Positions 7,787 to 16,994 of a stretch of DNA of 61,433 bases are shown piece after piece. The DNA is from Acholeplasmatales bacterium. Its GTDB lineage: Bacteria > Bacillota_I > Bacilli_A > Izemoplasmatales > Izemoplasmataceae. The number at the start of each line of letters is the position of its first letter. Position 1 is the first letter of the stretch. Both the position numbers and the translations under genes were made by a program. The notes under the pieces were generated by a model. That model worked only from the letters and a program-made list of their open reading frames with translations, ran no database searches and was not told the origin of the DNA. The stretch spans positions 1 to 61,433 of the forward strand of contig RECF01000055.1 of the NCBI GenBank assembly GCA_007694145.1, in the 5' to 3' direction.

Positions 7787-10282
7787 GTGCTCTCCGCGGC
7801 ACACGAAAAAGGTATGAAAAAACTGTTTGCGATTCTCTTGATTTCCCTGGCCGCTATCACGGCCCTTGAGGTCATCGCCCAAGACAGCGATGACTATGGC
7901 GTCGACTTGGCATTGGGTCGCCGTGTCGTTTCAAGCCCCCACACCGACAGCAACTACAATGTCCGGGCGCTTGATGGCCGGACCGATACACGCTACGCCA
8001 GCATCGAGCAAGATGATGTGTTCTTCTATGTCAATCTCGGTTCAGTAGAAAAAATCGGCAAAGTCCTGATTGACTGGGAGGCCGCTTATGCGGCACGCTA
8101 TGAGGTCAAAGTTTCCAATGATGCCGAAAACTGGACCACCGTGGCGATTGTTGAAAACGATGCCCAAACCATTGATGAAATTGTCTTCCCTCGTTTGATT
8201 GAAGCGCAATATGTCAAGTTCAGAGGCGTTGAGCGCGCGACACCATGGGGGTACTCATTTCATCGCTTCGAGGTATACGGACCGAAAAACCTAGCAGCGG
8301 GTGGCACGGTTGTAGAAGTGTCGAGCCATGAAAATGCGGACGTTCACAACCAGCAAAACATGCTCGACAACCGCGCCGATACACGCTGGGCATCGGAACA
8401 GGCCGATGATCAGTTTGCCATCTTCGACATGGAGGCAGTCCATGCGTTTGATCTGATCAAGATTCGCTGGGAAGTATCCAAAGCGAGAAACTTTGAACTG
8501 TACGCTTTAGATGATCTTGAACGTGTGGACGCACCGGGCCGTGAAGATGAAGACTGGGTACGCATTGCCGATTCGGCGGTGGGACTTGGTGAAGTCGATG
8601 CTATGTCTGTCAATTTGCGTGAAGCCCGTTACTTGAAACTGGAGCTGATTCAACGTGAGACGTCTGAAGAAACGAAACGTACTGGACGGTTCCCTTGGGA
8701 GTCGACGTTCTCCATCTATTCCTTTGAAGTCTATCACTGGGATGCCATTGATGCCGTGCCGATTGGACATGTCCATGAATTCTCTCAAAACAGCCCGGCC
8801 TGGACGGCGATGAACAACATCGTCTTGTATGAGGAACTGCTTTTAGCACCCGTCGGGTATTCGATTTGGGCGGATGGCGTTGTCACGGACCTCGCCAGCA
8901 TTGCCGATGGTGACATTCCCGGCTTTGAATCGTATGCCGCTTACAATCCGGCGGTCATCTATGACGATGAACGAGAAATCTTCCACATGCTTTACCGGTC
9001 GCAACTGCCGGATAATTTCAGTCAGTTTTATGGACCGAAACCCCCGCTAGGTCGGATGTCAAGCATGTCGTATGCGTACTCGCACGACGGGTACAATTTC
9101 ACCCGGGGTGACAACAATCCGGTCGTCTGGCCGACCTTGCCAGAAGAAGATGGCGGTGGCATTGAAGATCCGCGTATCATTCGGGTCCGCAACGATGAAA
9201 ATCGTGGTGGGCTGACGACCTACTATATCACCGGCACCATGTACAACAACCAAACAACCCGTCAAGGAATCATTTATACGCACGATTTCGTGACGTATCA
9301 CAAAGTGGGCGATCTAGCACCGGACTATCCCCTACCACTCAAATCCGGCTATTACCTGACTGATCCATACGGTGACGCAGTCAAAATCAATGATCCTCGA
9401 CCCGGCCACACCGGCATGGTCTACATGATTTACATCAAGGATGGCGGCTATGCCCGTATCGGTTTCACCGATGACTTGATTCGTATCGAAGCTGAAGACA
9501 TCATCGACGTGGAAACCCACGGTTTCGGGTTCAACCACATCGAGGCTTTGACCGGTGGTAACGAATCATGCATGGCCATCACCAATATCTATGGACCCGA
9601 TGACGAAGACATTTACTTGCTTTATGGTGGTCCAGGTCTCAGTGACCCTGACATCATGAACCAACAGTTCAGCGCCAATGGCTGGTTCTATGCGCTCGGC
9701 GCGCTGAAAGCCACAAAATCCAATCCATTTGAACTGACCAACATAACCTTTGACCTCGATGAACCGAGCATGCATCCCACAGACACGAACAAGTGGGACT
9801 ACGGGATGTTTGACAAGTGCATGTTCGCCGATCAGATGATTCGCTTTGGCAACACATGGAAAATGTATTACGGTGCCGGCGATACATTCACCCATCTGGC
9901 TACCTCACGTGCCGATTATGGTTCAGGTGTTGCGCGTTTCAGTTTGACTGACACACATTTACGGGCAAACACCTATGCCCTGAACAAAGCGTTCGGAGGT
10001 GACAAGATGCCGATTGGCATTGAGTTTGTCGCCTATGTGCACGACCTTGATGGCCAACTGATCGATGAAGTCGTCATCTCTTACGATGTACCACACTTCA
10101 GCCAACTCGAAATGGGCGTGTATGACCGTGGCATCGCGATCGAACTCAATATCGAACTGACTACCTTACCCGAGCAGTATTATGTGCAGGCATTCGTCCG
10201 CGATGCGCTGACGGGTGAAATATTGAACAATGTTTCGACACACACCGTCATCGTAGCGGTTGTGAACCGGACATTGAAGTAG
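7787..10282 (+). CDS. Secreted GH130 family glycosidase or phosphorylase with two discoidin domains
   Basis: The protein is 831 residues from a GTG that follows AAAGGAG at a short 3-base spacing. An ATG at 7814 (MKKLFAILLISLAAITALEV) gives a cleaner signal peptide and may be the real start. No lipobox is present, so it is probably secreted. Two F5/8 C (discoidin, CBM32-like) domains cover about residues 40-170 and 175-325. A five-bladed propeller then covers about 340-745, with the GH130 hallmark GGGIEDPRIIRV near residue 457. GH130 enzymes act on beta-mannosides. A secreted enzyme has no access to cytosolic phosphate, which favours hydrolysis, but this is inference. Confidence 0.82.
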   Translation: MLSAAHEKGMKKLFAILLISLAAITALEVIAQDSDDYGVDLALGRRVVSSPHTDSNYNVRALDGRTDTRYASIEQDDVFFYVNLGSVEKIGKVLIDWEAAYAARYEVKVSNDAENWTTVAIVENDAQTIDEIVFPRLIEAQYVKFRGVERATPWGYSFHRFEVYGPKNLAAGGTVVEVSSHENADVHNQQNMLDNRADTRWASEQADDQFAIFDMEAVHAFDLIKIRWEVSKARNFELYALDDLERVDAPGREDEDWVRIADSAVGLGEVDAMSVNLREARYLKLELIQRETSEETKRTGRFPWESTFSIYSFEVYHWDAIDAVPIGHVHEFSQNSPAWTAMNNIVLYEELLLAPVGYSIWADGVVTDLASIADGDIPGFESYAAYNPAVIYDDEREIFHMLYRSQLPDNFSQFYGPKPPLGRMSSMSYAYSHDGYNFTRGDNNPVVWPTLPEEDGGGIEDPRIIRVRNDENRGGLTTYYITGTMYNNQTTRQGIIYTHDFVTYHKVGDLAPDYPLPLKSGYYLTDPYGDAVKINDPRPGHTGMVYMIYIKDGGYARIGFTDDLIRIEAEDIIDVETHGFGFNHIEALTGGNESCMAITNIYGPDDEDIYLLYGGPGLSDPDIMNQQFSANGWFYALGALKATKSNPFELTNITFDLDEPSMHPTDTNKWDYGMFDKCMFADQMIRFGNTWKMYYGAGDTFTHLATSRADYGSGVARFSLTDTHLRANTYALNKAFGGDKMPIGIEFVAYVHDLDGQLIDEVVISYDVPHFSQLEMGVYDRGIAIELNIELTTLPEQYYVQAFVRDALTGEILNNVSTHTVIVAVVNRTLK

Positions 10283-10294
10283 AGGAGTGATTGG

Positions 10295-12175
10295 ATGAAA
10301 CGTTTAATTTTGACAAGTTTGATGGTGTTGTTCACGTGGATGGTCATCGCGTGTGATTTCGGGGGAAATGACACCCCCTTACCCGATTTGGCCACCCCCG
10401 AAAACCTTGTGATAGAAACGCGGACCCTTTCTTGGTCTGCAGTCCCTACAGCCACCGCGTATCGTCTTACAATCAACGGCGAGCTACAAACGGTTACGGA
10501 TACGAGTTTCACGCTTGAAGCCGGACTGTATGGCGCATTTGAAGTCACGGTGCGTGCTGTGCGAAACGGTGATGTTTCACCGGCTTCAGAGGTACTCAGC
10601 TTCACCTTGACACCCGATCCTGACCCCGATCCTGACCCTGACGTGCTTGATGCGCCGGAAAACCTGGTGTTTGCAGATGGTGTTTTACAGTGGAGTCCGG
10701 TCACAAGCGCCACCGGCTACACCGTATTGATTGCAGGGGAAACGTATACGGTTGAGACCAACAGTTTCACCGTGCCATCGGGTTTGACAGGGGATCTGAC
10801 TGTTTCAGTTTGGGCGCTTGGAGACGGTGTCCTGACGGAAGATTCAGCCGCTACGACCTTGCAAATCAATCTGGAAACACCGGTGCTTGCGCGTGTTGAC
10901 AATCTGAGAATTGAAAACGGTACACTGATGTTTGACCCGGTTGAAGGTGCGGAAAGTTATATCATATATGTGGATGGTGCGCCTTACGCGACGGTCGATG
11001 GTGCGTCTTACACGTTGCCAACAGCCTTGCTTGAAGGTGATCCGGTGATGTTGCAAGTGCGCGCAACCGCAGCCCATGCCGATCCATCCGCTCTATCAGA
11101 GGCTGTTTATCTCGGTATTACGCGCATCGACAGCGAAAGTGCCTTGCGGGCGATGACGCTTTCAGGGGCGTACGAACTCGCAACAGACATCACCCTTACC
11201 GAACCATGGCTGCCTATCCCGTTCAACGGCTTGTTCGACGGGGCCGGGCATACGATTGAGGGTATCGTCATCACCGCGGATCAAGGGCATGTCGGGTTCT
11301 TCTCAAGCCTTGATGGGGCCCATGTATCAAACGTGACCCTGATTGGCACCATGACCGTGACCTTGACAGAAGTAGATCCACATATTGGCGGTCTGGCCGC
11401 CCTTGTCAAGGACACGCATATCCACTCGGTCTACATTCATATGGACATAGACGTCACGGTGCTCAACGGTGTTGGCAGACTCGGTGGCGCTGTGGGCGCC
11501 TTGCATGACTCGGTGCTTGAGCAGGTGCATTTCCGCGGTGACATTGAAGCGCATCATGCGCAATCGGGCGGACTTATCGGCCGCGCGGTCGACCCGAGCA
11601 AAGACACCGTGATTCATCGCGCCTCAGCCGAAGGCAGCCTTATTGTCCACGGCGGTGAACAAAGTCATGCGGGCGGTTTCATCGGCTTCATGCGCAACAA
11701 TCAGCTTACCATTACCGAAAGCTATGCACGGATGGATGTCACGGGTGCGAGTTACGTCGGCGGCTTCGTTGGGTATCTTGGCTCGGGCCACATCGCCGAC
11801 AGTTATGCCTCCGGTTCCGTCCTTGCCTTGAACAGCGTCCTAGTCCATGCCGGAGGGTTCATCGGCCGGCTTGAAGGGTACAATGTGACCGTAACTCGTA
11901 GCATTGCCCAAGGTAACGTTTCCGCTACACATACCGGTGCGATGATCTTGACTGGCTCGTTCAGCGGCTATACCCCGGGTGGCACGTTTGTAACCCTCTA
12001 TGAAGACGCACTTTATGACAACACGGTGTCGTCATTGGATCGCATCGGTAACCCCGAAACGGGACGCGGCGATGGCATTATCGGCCTCGCACTGGTAGCG
12101 GGTGAACTGCCTGAAGCCTACAGCGAAGCCATCTGGAATGTGACAGAAACATTGCAACTGTTGTGGGAAGACTGA
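10295..12175 (+). CDS. Lipoprotein with FN3-like repeats and GLUG-type beta-helix
   Basis: The 626-residue lipoprotein (VIAC, Cys20) starts 12 bases after the GH130 gene behind GAGGAG. Three fibronectin III-like repeats (about residues 28-105, 118-190 and 198-272) share the pattern 'P.NL....L.W.PV..A..Y....'. A beta-helical part (about 275-570) has GLUG motifs, for example GGFIGFM and a later VGGFVGYLGSGHIADSYA. A DPDPDPDPDP linker separates the first two FN3 units. Such proteins are surface binding or scaffold proteins. It has no recognisable catalytic domain; its place in the operon suggests a role in polysaccharide capture. Confidence 0.7.
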   Translation: MKRLILTSLMVLFTWMVIACDFGGNDTPLPDLATPENLVIETRTLSWSAVPTATAYRLTINGELQTVTDTSFTLEAGLYGAFEVTVRAVRNGDVSPASEVLSFTLTPDPDPDPDPDVLDAPENLVFADGVLQWSPVTSATGYTVLIAGETYTVETNSFTVPSGLTGDLTVSVWALGDGVLTEDSAATTLQINLETPVLARVDNLRIENGTLMFDPVEGAESYIIYVDGAPYATVDGASYTLPTALLEGDPVMLQVRATAAHADPSALSEAVYLGITRIDSESALRAMTLSGAYELATDITLTEPWLPIPFNGLFDGAGHTIEGIVITADQGHVGFFSSLDGAHVSNVTLIGTMTVTLTEVDPHIGGLAALVKDTHIHSVYIHMDIDVTVLNGVGRLGGAVGALHDSVLEQVHFRGDIEAHHAQSGGLIGRAVDPSKDTVIHRASAEGSLIVHGGEQSHAGGFIGFMRNNQLTITESYARMDVTGASYVGGFVGYLGSGHIADSYASGSVLALNSVLVHAGGFIGRLEGYNVTVTRSIAQGNVSATHTGAMILTGSFSGYTPGGTFVTLYEDALYDNTVSSLDRIGNPETGRGDGIIGLALVAGELPEAYSEAIWNVTETLQLLWED

Positions 12176-12187
12176 TTGACCTCTTGA

Positions 12188-12212
12188 CCGTCTGCGCCAT
12201 GTGCGCAGACGG
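12188..12212 (+). terminator. Hairpin, weak intrinsic terminator
   Basis: A perfect 10-bp stem (CCGTCTGCGC / GCGCAGACGG) with a 5-base loop lies 13 bases after the stop. It is followed by a C/T stretch and not a pure T-run, so termination may be partial. Confidence 0.55.
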
Positions 12213-12347
12213 GTCTTCCCCAAAATAAACTATGATCTGTTTCTAATCACTGTTTGGGAAAGTAGGCGATAGATGCATTGAAAACGCGGATTTTCATAAC
12301 ACCATTGGCGCTTCACCCCCCATCGTTTAGAAAGGGGCATCAGTACG

Positions 12348-13154
12348 ATGATGAAAAGACTTGTTTCGCTCATGTTTAGTTTGATTGTAGTCGGTTCTCT
12401 TTTGGCATGCCGCTCCGATTCGCGCGTCCGCTTTGACGGTGTGCTCGACGAGTTTGAAGCGTATTGGGCAGAAAGGGCGATAGACTTTGAGGCGCTTGAT
12501 GGCCCGCTCCCTTTGCCAAGTGGCTCGACGCTTGAACCCGGGGCCGTGATTATTTGGGAAAGCCTCACACCGGAACGGCTCAGTGATACCGGTGAGATTT
12601 TCCCGCCGGCCTACCAGCAAGCACAAGCGCGCTTGCGCGTCACCATTCGTTTTGAAGACCGACCCCGTCCCATCGAGCGCACGCACCTATACACCATCAT
12701 TATTTTGCCACTTGAAGCGGCGTTTGAGGTCACGTTTATCAGCGAGATCACGCCTTGGCAAACGGTTCTCACGGTACCCTCAGAGACCGTGGTGACCCCG
12801 CCGACACCACCCCTTGAAGACGCGTTTGACCTGGTTGGCTGGTATTTTGAAGGCACAGAAATACGCGCAGACTTTTCTGAACCCTTGCCAGGACCAGCCA
12901 CGTTTGTGGCGGTTTGGGACGACAAACGTTATGACGTCACCTTTGACAGTCGTGGCGGCAGTTTTGTCGCACCGTTTCTAGATGTCATCCATAGTACGAC
13001 GCTTGAGGATGTTCCAGAGCCGACACGTCCGGGGTATCAATTTATCGGGTGGATTTTTAACGATATGCAAGGCAACGAGCAGCTTTTGGTCGCAGACCGG
13101 ACGCTGATCAATCAAACGATCCACGCTTTCGCGCTGTGGATCCCAAATTCCTAA
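12348..13154 (+). CDS. Lipoprotein with InlB/Flg_new-type repeats
   Basis: The 268-residue protein has a lipobox ending LLAC (Cys21) and starts 10 bases after AAAGGGG. The N-terminal half (about residues 25-125) is not recognised. The C-terminal half has two Listeria-Bacteroides (InlB B-type) repeats: one runs through DLVGWYFEGTEI to FVAVW, the other from YDVTFDSRGGSF through YQFIGWIF to ALW. These small beta-grasp repeats act as surface stalks or adhesin parts. It lies 16 bases before the large InlB-repeat protein and probably shares its transcript. Confidence 0.65.
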   Translation: MMKRLVSLMFSLIVVGSLLACRSDSRVRFDGVLDEFEAYWAERAIDFEALDGPLPLPSGSTLEPGAVIIWESLTPERLSDTGEIFPPAYQQAQARLRVTIRFEDRPRPIERTHLYTIIILPLEAAFEVTFISEITPWQTVLTVPSETVVTPPTPPLEDAFDLVGWYFEGTEIRADFSEPLPGPATFVAVWDDKRYDVTFDSRGGSFVAPFLDVIHSTTLEDVPEPTRPGYQFIGWIFNDMQGNEQLLVADRTLINQTIHAFALWIPNS

Positions 13155-13170
13155 AGAAGGAGTATAGAGT

Positions 13171-16100
13171 ATGCGATGGTTTAAAAAAGGTATTACGGCA
13201 TGTATCATTCTCTTCGCCTTTGTGTTTGTTTTCGGGACGACCGTTGTGGCCGATGAGCCGGCGGATCCCGTTACAATCACCTATGTTTTGGCAGAAGAGG
13301 AATCCTTGCGGGATGCGCTTGAAGCGGAAGGGCTTTTGCCGCCCTCGGCAAAAACAGGCCAACCCGGAACACAGGTGCACCACATTCCTGTCCTCAGTTC
13401 AAAAGTGTATACGTTTCTTGGTTGGTATGCACGTGATGGAGAGGGCAATCCGGTTCAGCACCGGAAGTATGATGTCATCGACGCGGACATCACACTGTAT
13501 GGGAAATGGCGTCTGACCCCGAGAGTTGTCGCCTACGATTTAGATGGCGGCATCAATGACCCCGCCAATCCCCGAATTGTTTACGCGAATCAAACGTATG
13601 AACTAGAGCCAGCGAGCCGATTTGGTTTTGACTTTACCGGCTGGTTGCTCGATGAGACACCCGTTTCAACGCTTGAATCGGTGTTTACGAGTGTTCTCTT
13701 GACTGCGACTTGGTCACCGAAATTGTTGACGGTGACGATTGACTATGACACCGATGGTGTCGACGATGATACCTTGGCTGTGACATTTGGTGAAGCGTAT
13801 GTTTTGCCGGTTCCTGTGCCTGAAAAGGTCGGGTTTGACTTTGACGGCTGGCTCGATAGCGACGGCATGCCGTTTGCGGCCAGTGGGACGGTAGACTTTG
13901 ACAGCGATGTGACAGTCACCGCACAGTGGACCCCAAGAACAGACACGGAATATACCGTCAAGACGTTCACGCAAAACATCGATGATGATGACTACACCTT
14001 GCTCAGCACGGCGGTGTTGACAGCTGAGACGCTTTCGCTAGTAATACTGGAGCCGGAAGTGCCAGAAGGCTTTACGCTCAACGCGGCGCTGAGCGAACTT
14101 GAAGGTGTCGTAGCGGCCGATGGCTCGCTCGAACTTGAAATCTATTTCGACCGCGCAGTCTATACCGTGACATTCCTTGATCTGTCCGATGATGTGTTGA
14201 AAGTCGAAGACGTCCGCTTTGGTGGCACAGCGACCCCACCGGTCTACACCGTGCCCGGCTTTACCGTATCGTGGGATACGGCTGCCTTTACAGAAGTCGA
14301 TGACGATGTTGTGACACAAGTCATCCTGACGGCAAATGATTACACCATCACATTTGTGGTGGACGGTCAGACGTTTGACCCTGTCGCTGTAACATTCGGT
14401 CAAGCCATTCCGGCCTTACCGGTGCCAGATGCACCCGCAAATCAAATCTTCAACGCCTGGCGCGATGCCCTCGAACCACTTGGCAGTATTTACACCGCAG
14501 GCATGACCTATGATGTGCCCGGCGACTTGACACTCTTTGCGGAGTTCATTTTTGAAGATGACATTGAATATGTCATCGAGTATCGCTTTGAAAACGAAGC
14601 CGGCGAGTTTGTGCTTGATCCGGCGCGCACCCTTACCTTGACGGGTACCGCGGGTGATACCGTGACCGCGCCTGCCCTTGACCCCGTACCTGTAGGCTTT
14701 GTCTTGTTTGGTACGTTGCCACAAGGTACCATTGTTTCGCCTGATGGCACGTTGGTGTTGACCGTTGATTATGCCCGGATTGTCTACACCGTCACATTCG
14801 AGTTCTTCGAAGAAGACGAAGCGACAACGTTGGCCGTCGAAGTTAAACATGGCCTCGATGTCACCGCACCGGTGCTTGATGCACGGACTGGTTATACGTT
14901 CACTGGATGGAGTGCGCCGCTTGAAGCGATCGTCGCAACACAGACGATTACGGCTGAGTACGATGCCATCGATTATCCGATTCACTATGCACTGAACGAT
15001 GACTCCTTCGATGATCCGGCCATACTCGATGATCCGGTTTCTAGCTATACTATCGAGGATGAAACCATCACCTTGCCCGTGCCGGAACGTACGTATTTTA
15101 CATTCCTTGGTTGGTTCGACAACGCCGAACTTGAAGGCGACCCTGTCACGACCATTCCTGCCGGTTCAACCGGTGCTGTGACGGTGTACGCTAGTTGGGC
15201 ACCTGTCACCTACGATGTGACCTTTGATGAGGGTGAGACACAAACCGTTGTTACCGTTGAAGTGAGCGGTACGGTTGCGCCCGAAGACTTCCCTGAAGTT
15301 ACGGCACCAGAAGGTACCGTCTTCCTTTACTGGACATATACCGAAGCGGGCACGCAGTATGAGTTCACCGTTGACACCATCATCCATCGTGATTACACCG
15401 TGACCCCACAGTTCATGGACATTCCGACGGTTACAGCCGTCAATGATCTCTTTGATGTGGAAGCACCGATGCCGCTTGTATATACGATTGGCGCCGGTGG
15501 TTCCGTCGTTTCCATTACCGGTCATGGCATTGAAGCGACCGACTACAACTTCGAAGACGGCACCTTGACGATTTCGGTCGATTACTTGCAGTATTTCTAT
15601 GAGCCTGGCACATACAACTTGACGTTGACGCTTGACCTTGACGGTCTGGTGGAAACGGATGTCGTCATCACCTTTGAGGTCGTCTGGGCCACCAGCAGCT
15701 ATCAAATCATCAACGCGAGTTTTGAAACAGGCGACCTATATGGCTGGAACAGCTATGACATCTGGAAAAACGAAACCGGCATGCGTGCCTTTGTCGATGC
15801 ACGTGTCGTTTCTGGTACGTATTTCAACGACTATACGTACAATCGCGACGGTGACGCGAATCTCGGTATCGTCTGGGATGGCGCCGCATGGCCACAAGGT
15901 TCAGAACGCATGGGACACTTGCGCTCAAGTGACTTCGAACTCGGTGGCAGCGGTTGGATCAGTTTCCGCCTCGGTGGTGGCCGTCAGCCTTCACTGAGTT
16001 ATGTTTCCATCCGCAACAGCGAGACGCACGAAGAAGTGGCGCGTTTCGCCAACCGTCATTTCAATAACACCGGCATCGCGAGTGATCAGTTTGGCAGTGC

Positions 16101-16863
16101 CATCAGTAACGCCGAAGCGTTCATGTTCCAGTATTATTATGATCTCGCAGCGATTGACGGGGTTGAACTCGGCGATTCGTTCTACATTGTCATCTCCGAA
16201 ACGGCCAGTTTCCACTGGAACATCTTGTCCGCGGATGCGTTCTTCACGTATTATGAGGTCGCACCCGAAATAACAGCCGACCTGTTAGCAGAAAACATCG
16301 TCCCGAGCATCCTCGGTACAGAAACCGCCACAAACCAAATCGTCAACGGCAGTTTCGACACCACCGATCTTGAGGGTTGGGACAATGTCGACGGCGTCTT
16401 CCAACGCTGGGCTGACGATGCGGATGCCATCATTTCTAACGTCGGTGGCGACGGGTCACTCGGCCTTATCCGCTCGAGTGCCTTCAGCCTTGACGGAGAC
16501 AACCAGTATATGCGCTGGGATTGGGCCGGCAGACTACTTGCGGATAAGGAAATCTACATTTCAATCCGCGAAGTCGGTACAAACATCGAAGTCATGCGGA
16601 TTGTCAGACGTCCGAACTTGAGCGGCTTCTTCGGTGGTGACCGACATAACCATGTCATCGATTTGAGCGATTTGCCAACCGACAGACTGTACTATCTTGA
16701 AATCGTGGACAACGCAGCATCCGGTGACTGGGCGGTCAATATTGTCAAGAACATCCGCCTCATCACCGAAAGTGAGTACAACGGCGTGCCTGAAGGCGAT
16801 CGTGCGGAGGTTATCAGCGGCCTCGTCACGGACTTCGACTACATCGCACCTGTGCATCCTTAA
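13171..16863 (+). CDS. Large secreted InlB-repeat protein with X2-like and beta-sandwich modules
   Basis: This 1230-residue protein has a signal peptide ending near VVADE and an AAGAAGGAG site. There is no lipobox and no LPXTG or other C-terminal anchor. About eight InlB B or MucBP-like repeats fill roughly residues 30-755; several end in 'GW....' and 'LTATW', 'VTAQW' or 'VYASW'. An X2-like domain (about 758-845) is followed by two beta-sandwich modules (about 848-1035 and 1050-1210), the same order as in the 3654 lipoprotein. It is probably a long cell-surface or released adhesin. How it stays on the cell is not visible. Confidence 0.68.
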   Translation: MRWFKKGITACIILFAFVFVFGTTVVADEPADPVTITYVLAEEESLRDALEAEGLLPPSAKTGQPGTQVHHIPVLSSKVYTFLGWYARDGEGNPVQHRKYDVIDADITLYGKWRLTPRVVAYDLDGGINDPANPRIVYANQTYELEPASRFGFDFTGWLLDETPVSTLESVFTSVLLTATWSPKLLTVTIDYDTDGVDDDTLAVTFGEAYVLPVPVPEKVGFDFDGWLDSDGMPFAASGTVDFDSDVTVTAQWTPRTDTEYTVKTFTQNIDDDDYTLLSTAVLTAETLSLVILEPEVPEGFTLNAALSELEGVVAADGSLELEIYFDRAVYTVTFLDLSDDVLKVEDVRFGGTATPPVYTVPGFTVSWDTAAFTEVDDDVVTQVILTANDYTITFVVDGQTFDPVAVTFGQAIPALPVPDAPANQIFNAWRDALEPLGSIYTAGMTYDVPGDLTLFAEFIFEDDIEYVIEYRFENEAGEFVLDPARTLTLTGTAGDTVTAPALDPVPVGFVLFGTLPQGTIVSPDGTLVLTVDYARIVYTVTFEFFEEDEATTLAVEVKHGLDVTAPVLDARTGYTFTGWSAPLEAIVATQTITAEYDAIDYPIHYALNDDSFDDPAILDDPVSSYTIEDETITLPVPERTYFTFLGWFDNAELEGDPVTTIPAGSTGAVTVYASWAPVTYDVTFDEGETQTVVTVEVSGTVAPEDFPEVTAPEGTVFLYWTYTEAGTQYEFTVDTIIHRDYTVTPQFMDIPTVTAVNDLFDVEAPMPLVYTIGAGGSVVSITGHGIEATDYNFEDGTLTISVDYLQYFYEPGTYNLTLTLDLDGLVETDVVITFEVVWATSSYQIINASFETGDLYGWNSYDIWKNETGMRAFVDARVVSGTYFNDYTYNRDGDANLGIVWDGAAWPQGSERMGHLRSSDFELGGSGWISFRLGGGRQPSLSYVSIRNSETHEEVARFANRHFNNTGIASDQFGSAISNAEAFMFQYYYDLAAIDGVELGDSFYIVISETASFHWNILSADAFFTYYEVAPEITADLLAENIVPSILGTETATNQIVNGSFDTTDLEGWDNVDGVFQRWADDADAIISNVGGDGSLGLIRSSAFSLDGDNQYMRWDWAGRLLADKEIYISIREVGTNIEVMRIVRRPNLSGFFGGDRHNHVIDLSDLPTDRLYYLEIVDNAASGDWAVNIVKNIRLITESEYNGVPEGDRAEVISGLVTDFDYIAPVHP

Positions 16864-16880
16864 AGCGACATTGTGTTTGT

Positions 16881-16910
16881 AAACAGGTCCCTCCGGGGAC
16901 CTGTTTCATT
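16881..16910 (+). terminator. Intrinsic terminator of the carbohydrate locus
   Basis: An 11-bp perfect stem (AAACAGGTCCC / GGGACCTGTTT) with a TCCG loop starts 17 bases after the stop of the large InlB-repeat gene. The descending arm ends in T residues. Confidence 0.85.
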
Positions 16911-16937
16911 GAAAAACGACCAAGGGTTGACACCGTG

Positions 16938-16966
16938 TTGACAGAGATTGGTCCTTATGGTAAAGT
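16938..16966 (+). promoter_or_regulatory. Promoter of the LacI-type regulator
   Basis: TTGACA at 16938-16943, a 17-base spacer and TAAAGT at 16961-16966 form a near-consensus housekeeping promoter. It lies 28 bases before the regulator's ATG. A second TTGACA begins 11 bases further upstream. Confidence 0.7.
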
Positions 16967-16994
16967 TAAGAAAAGAGTAAAAGGAGTTAACTAT

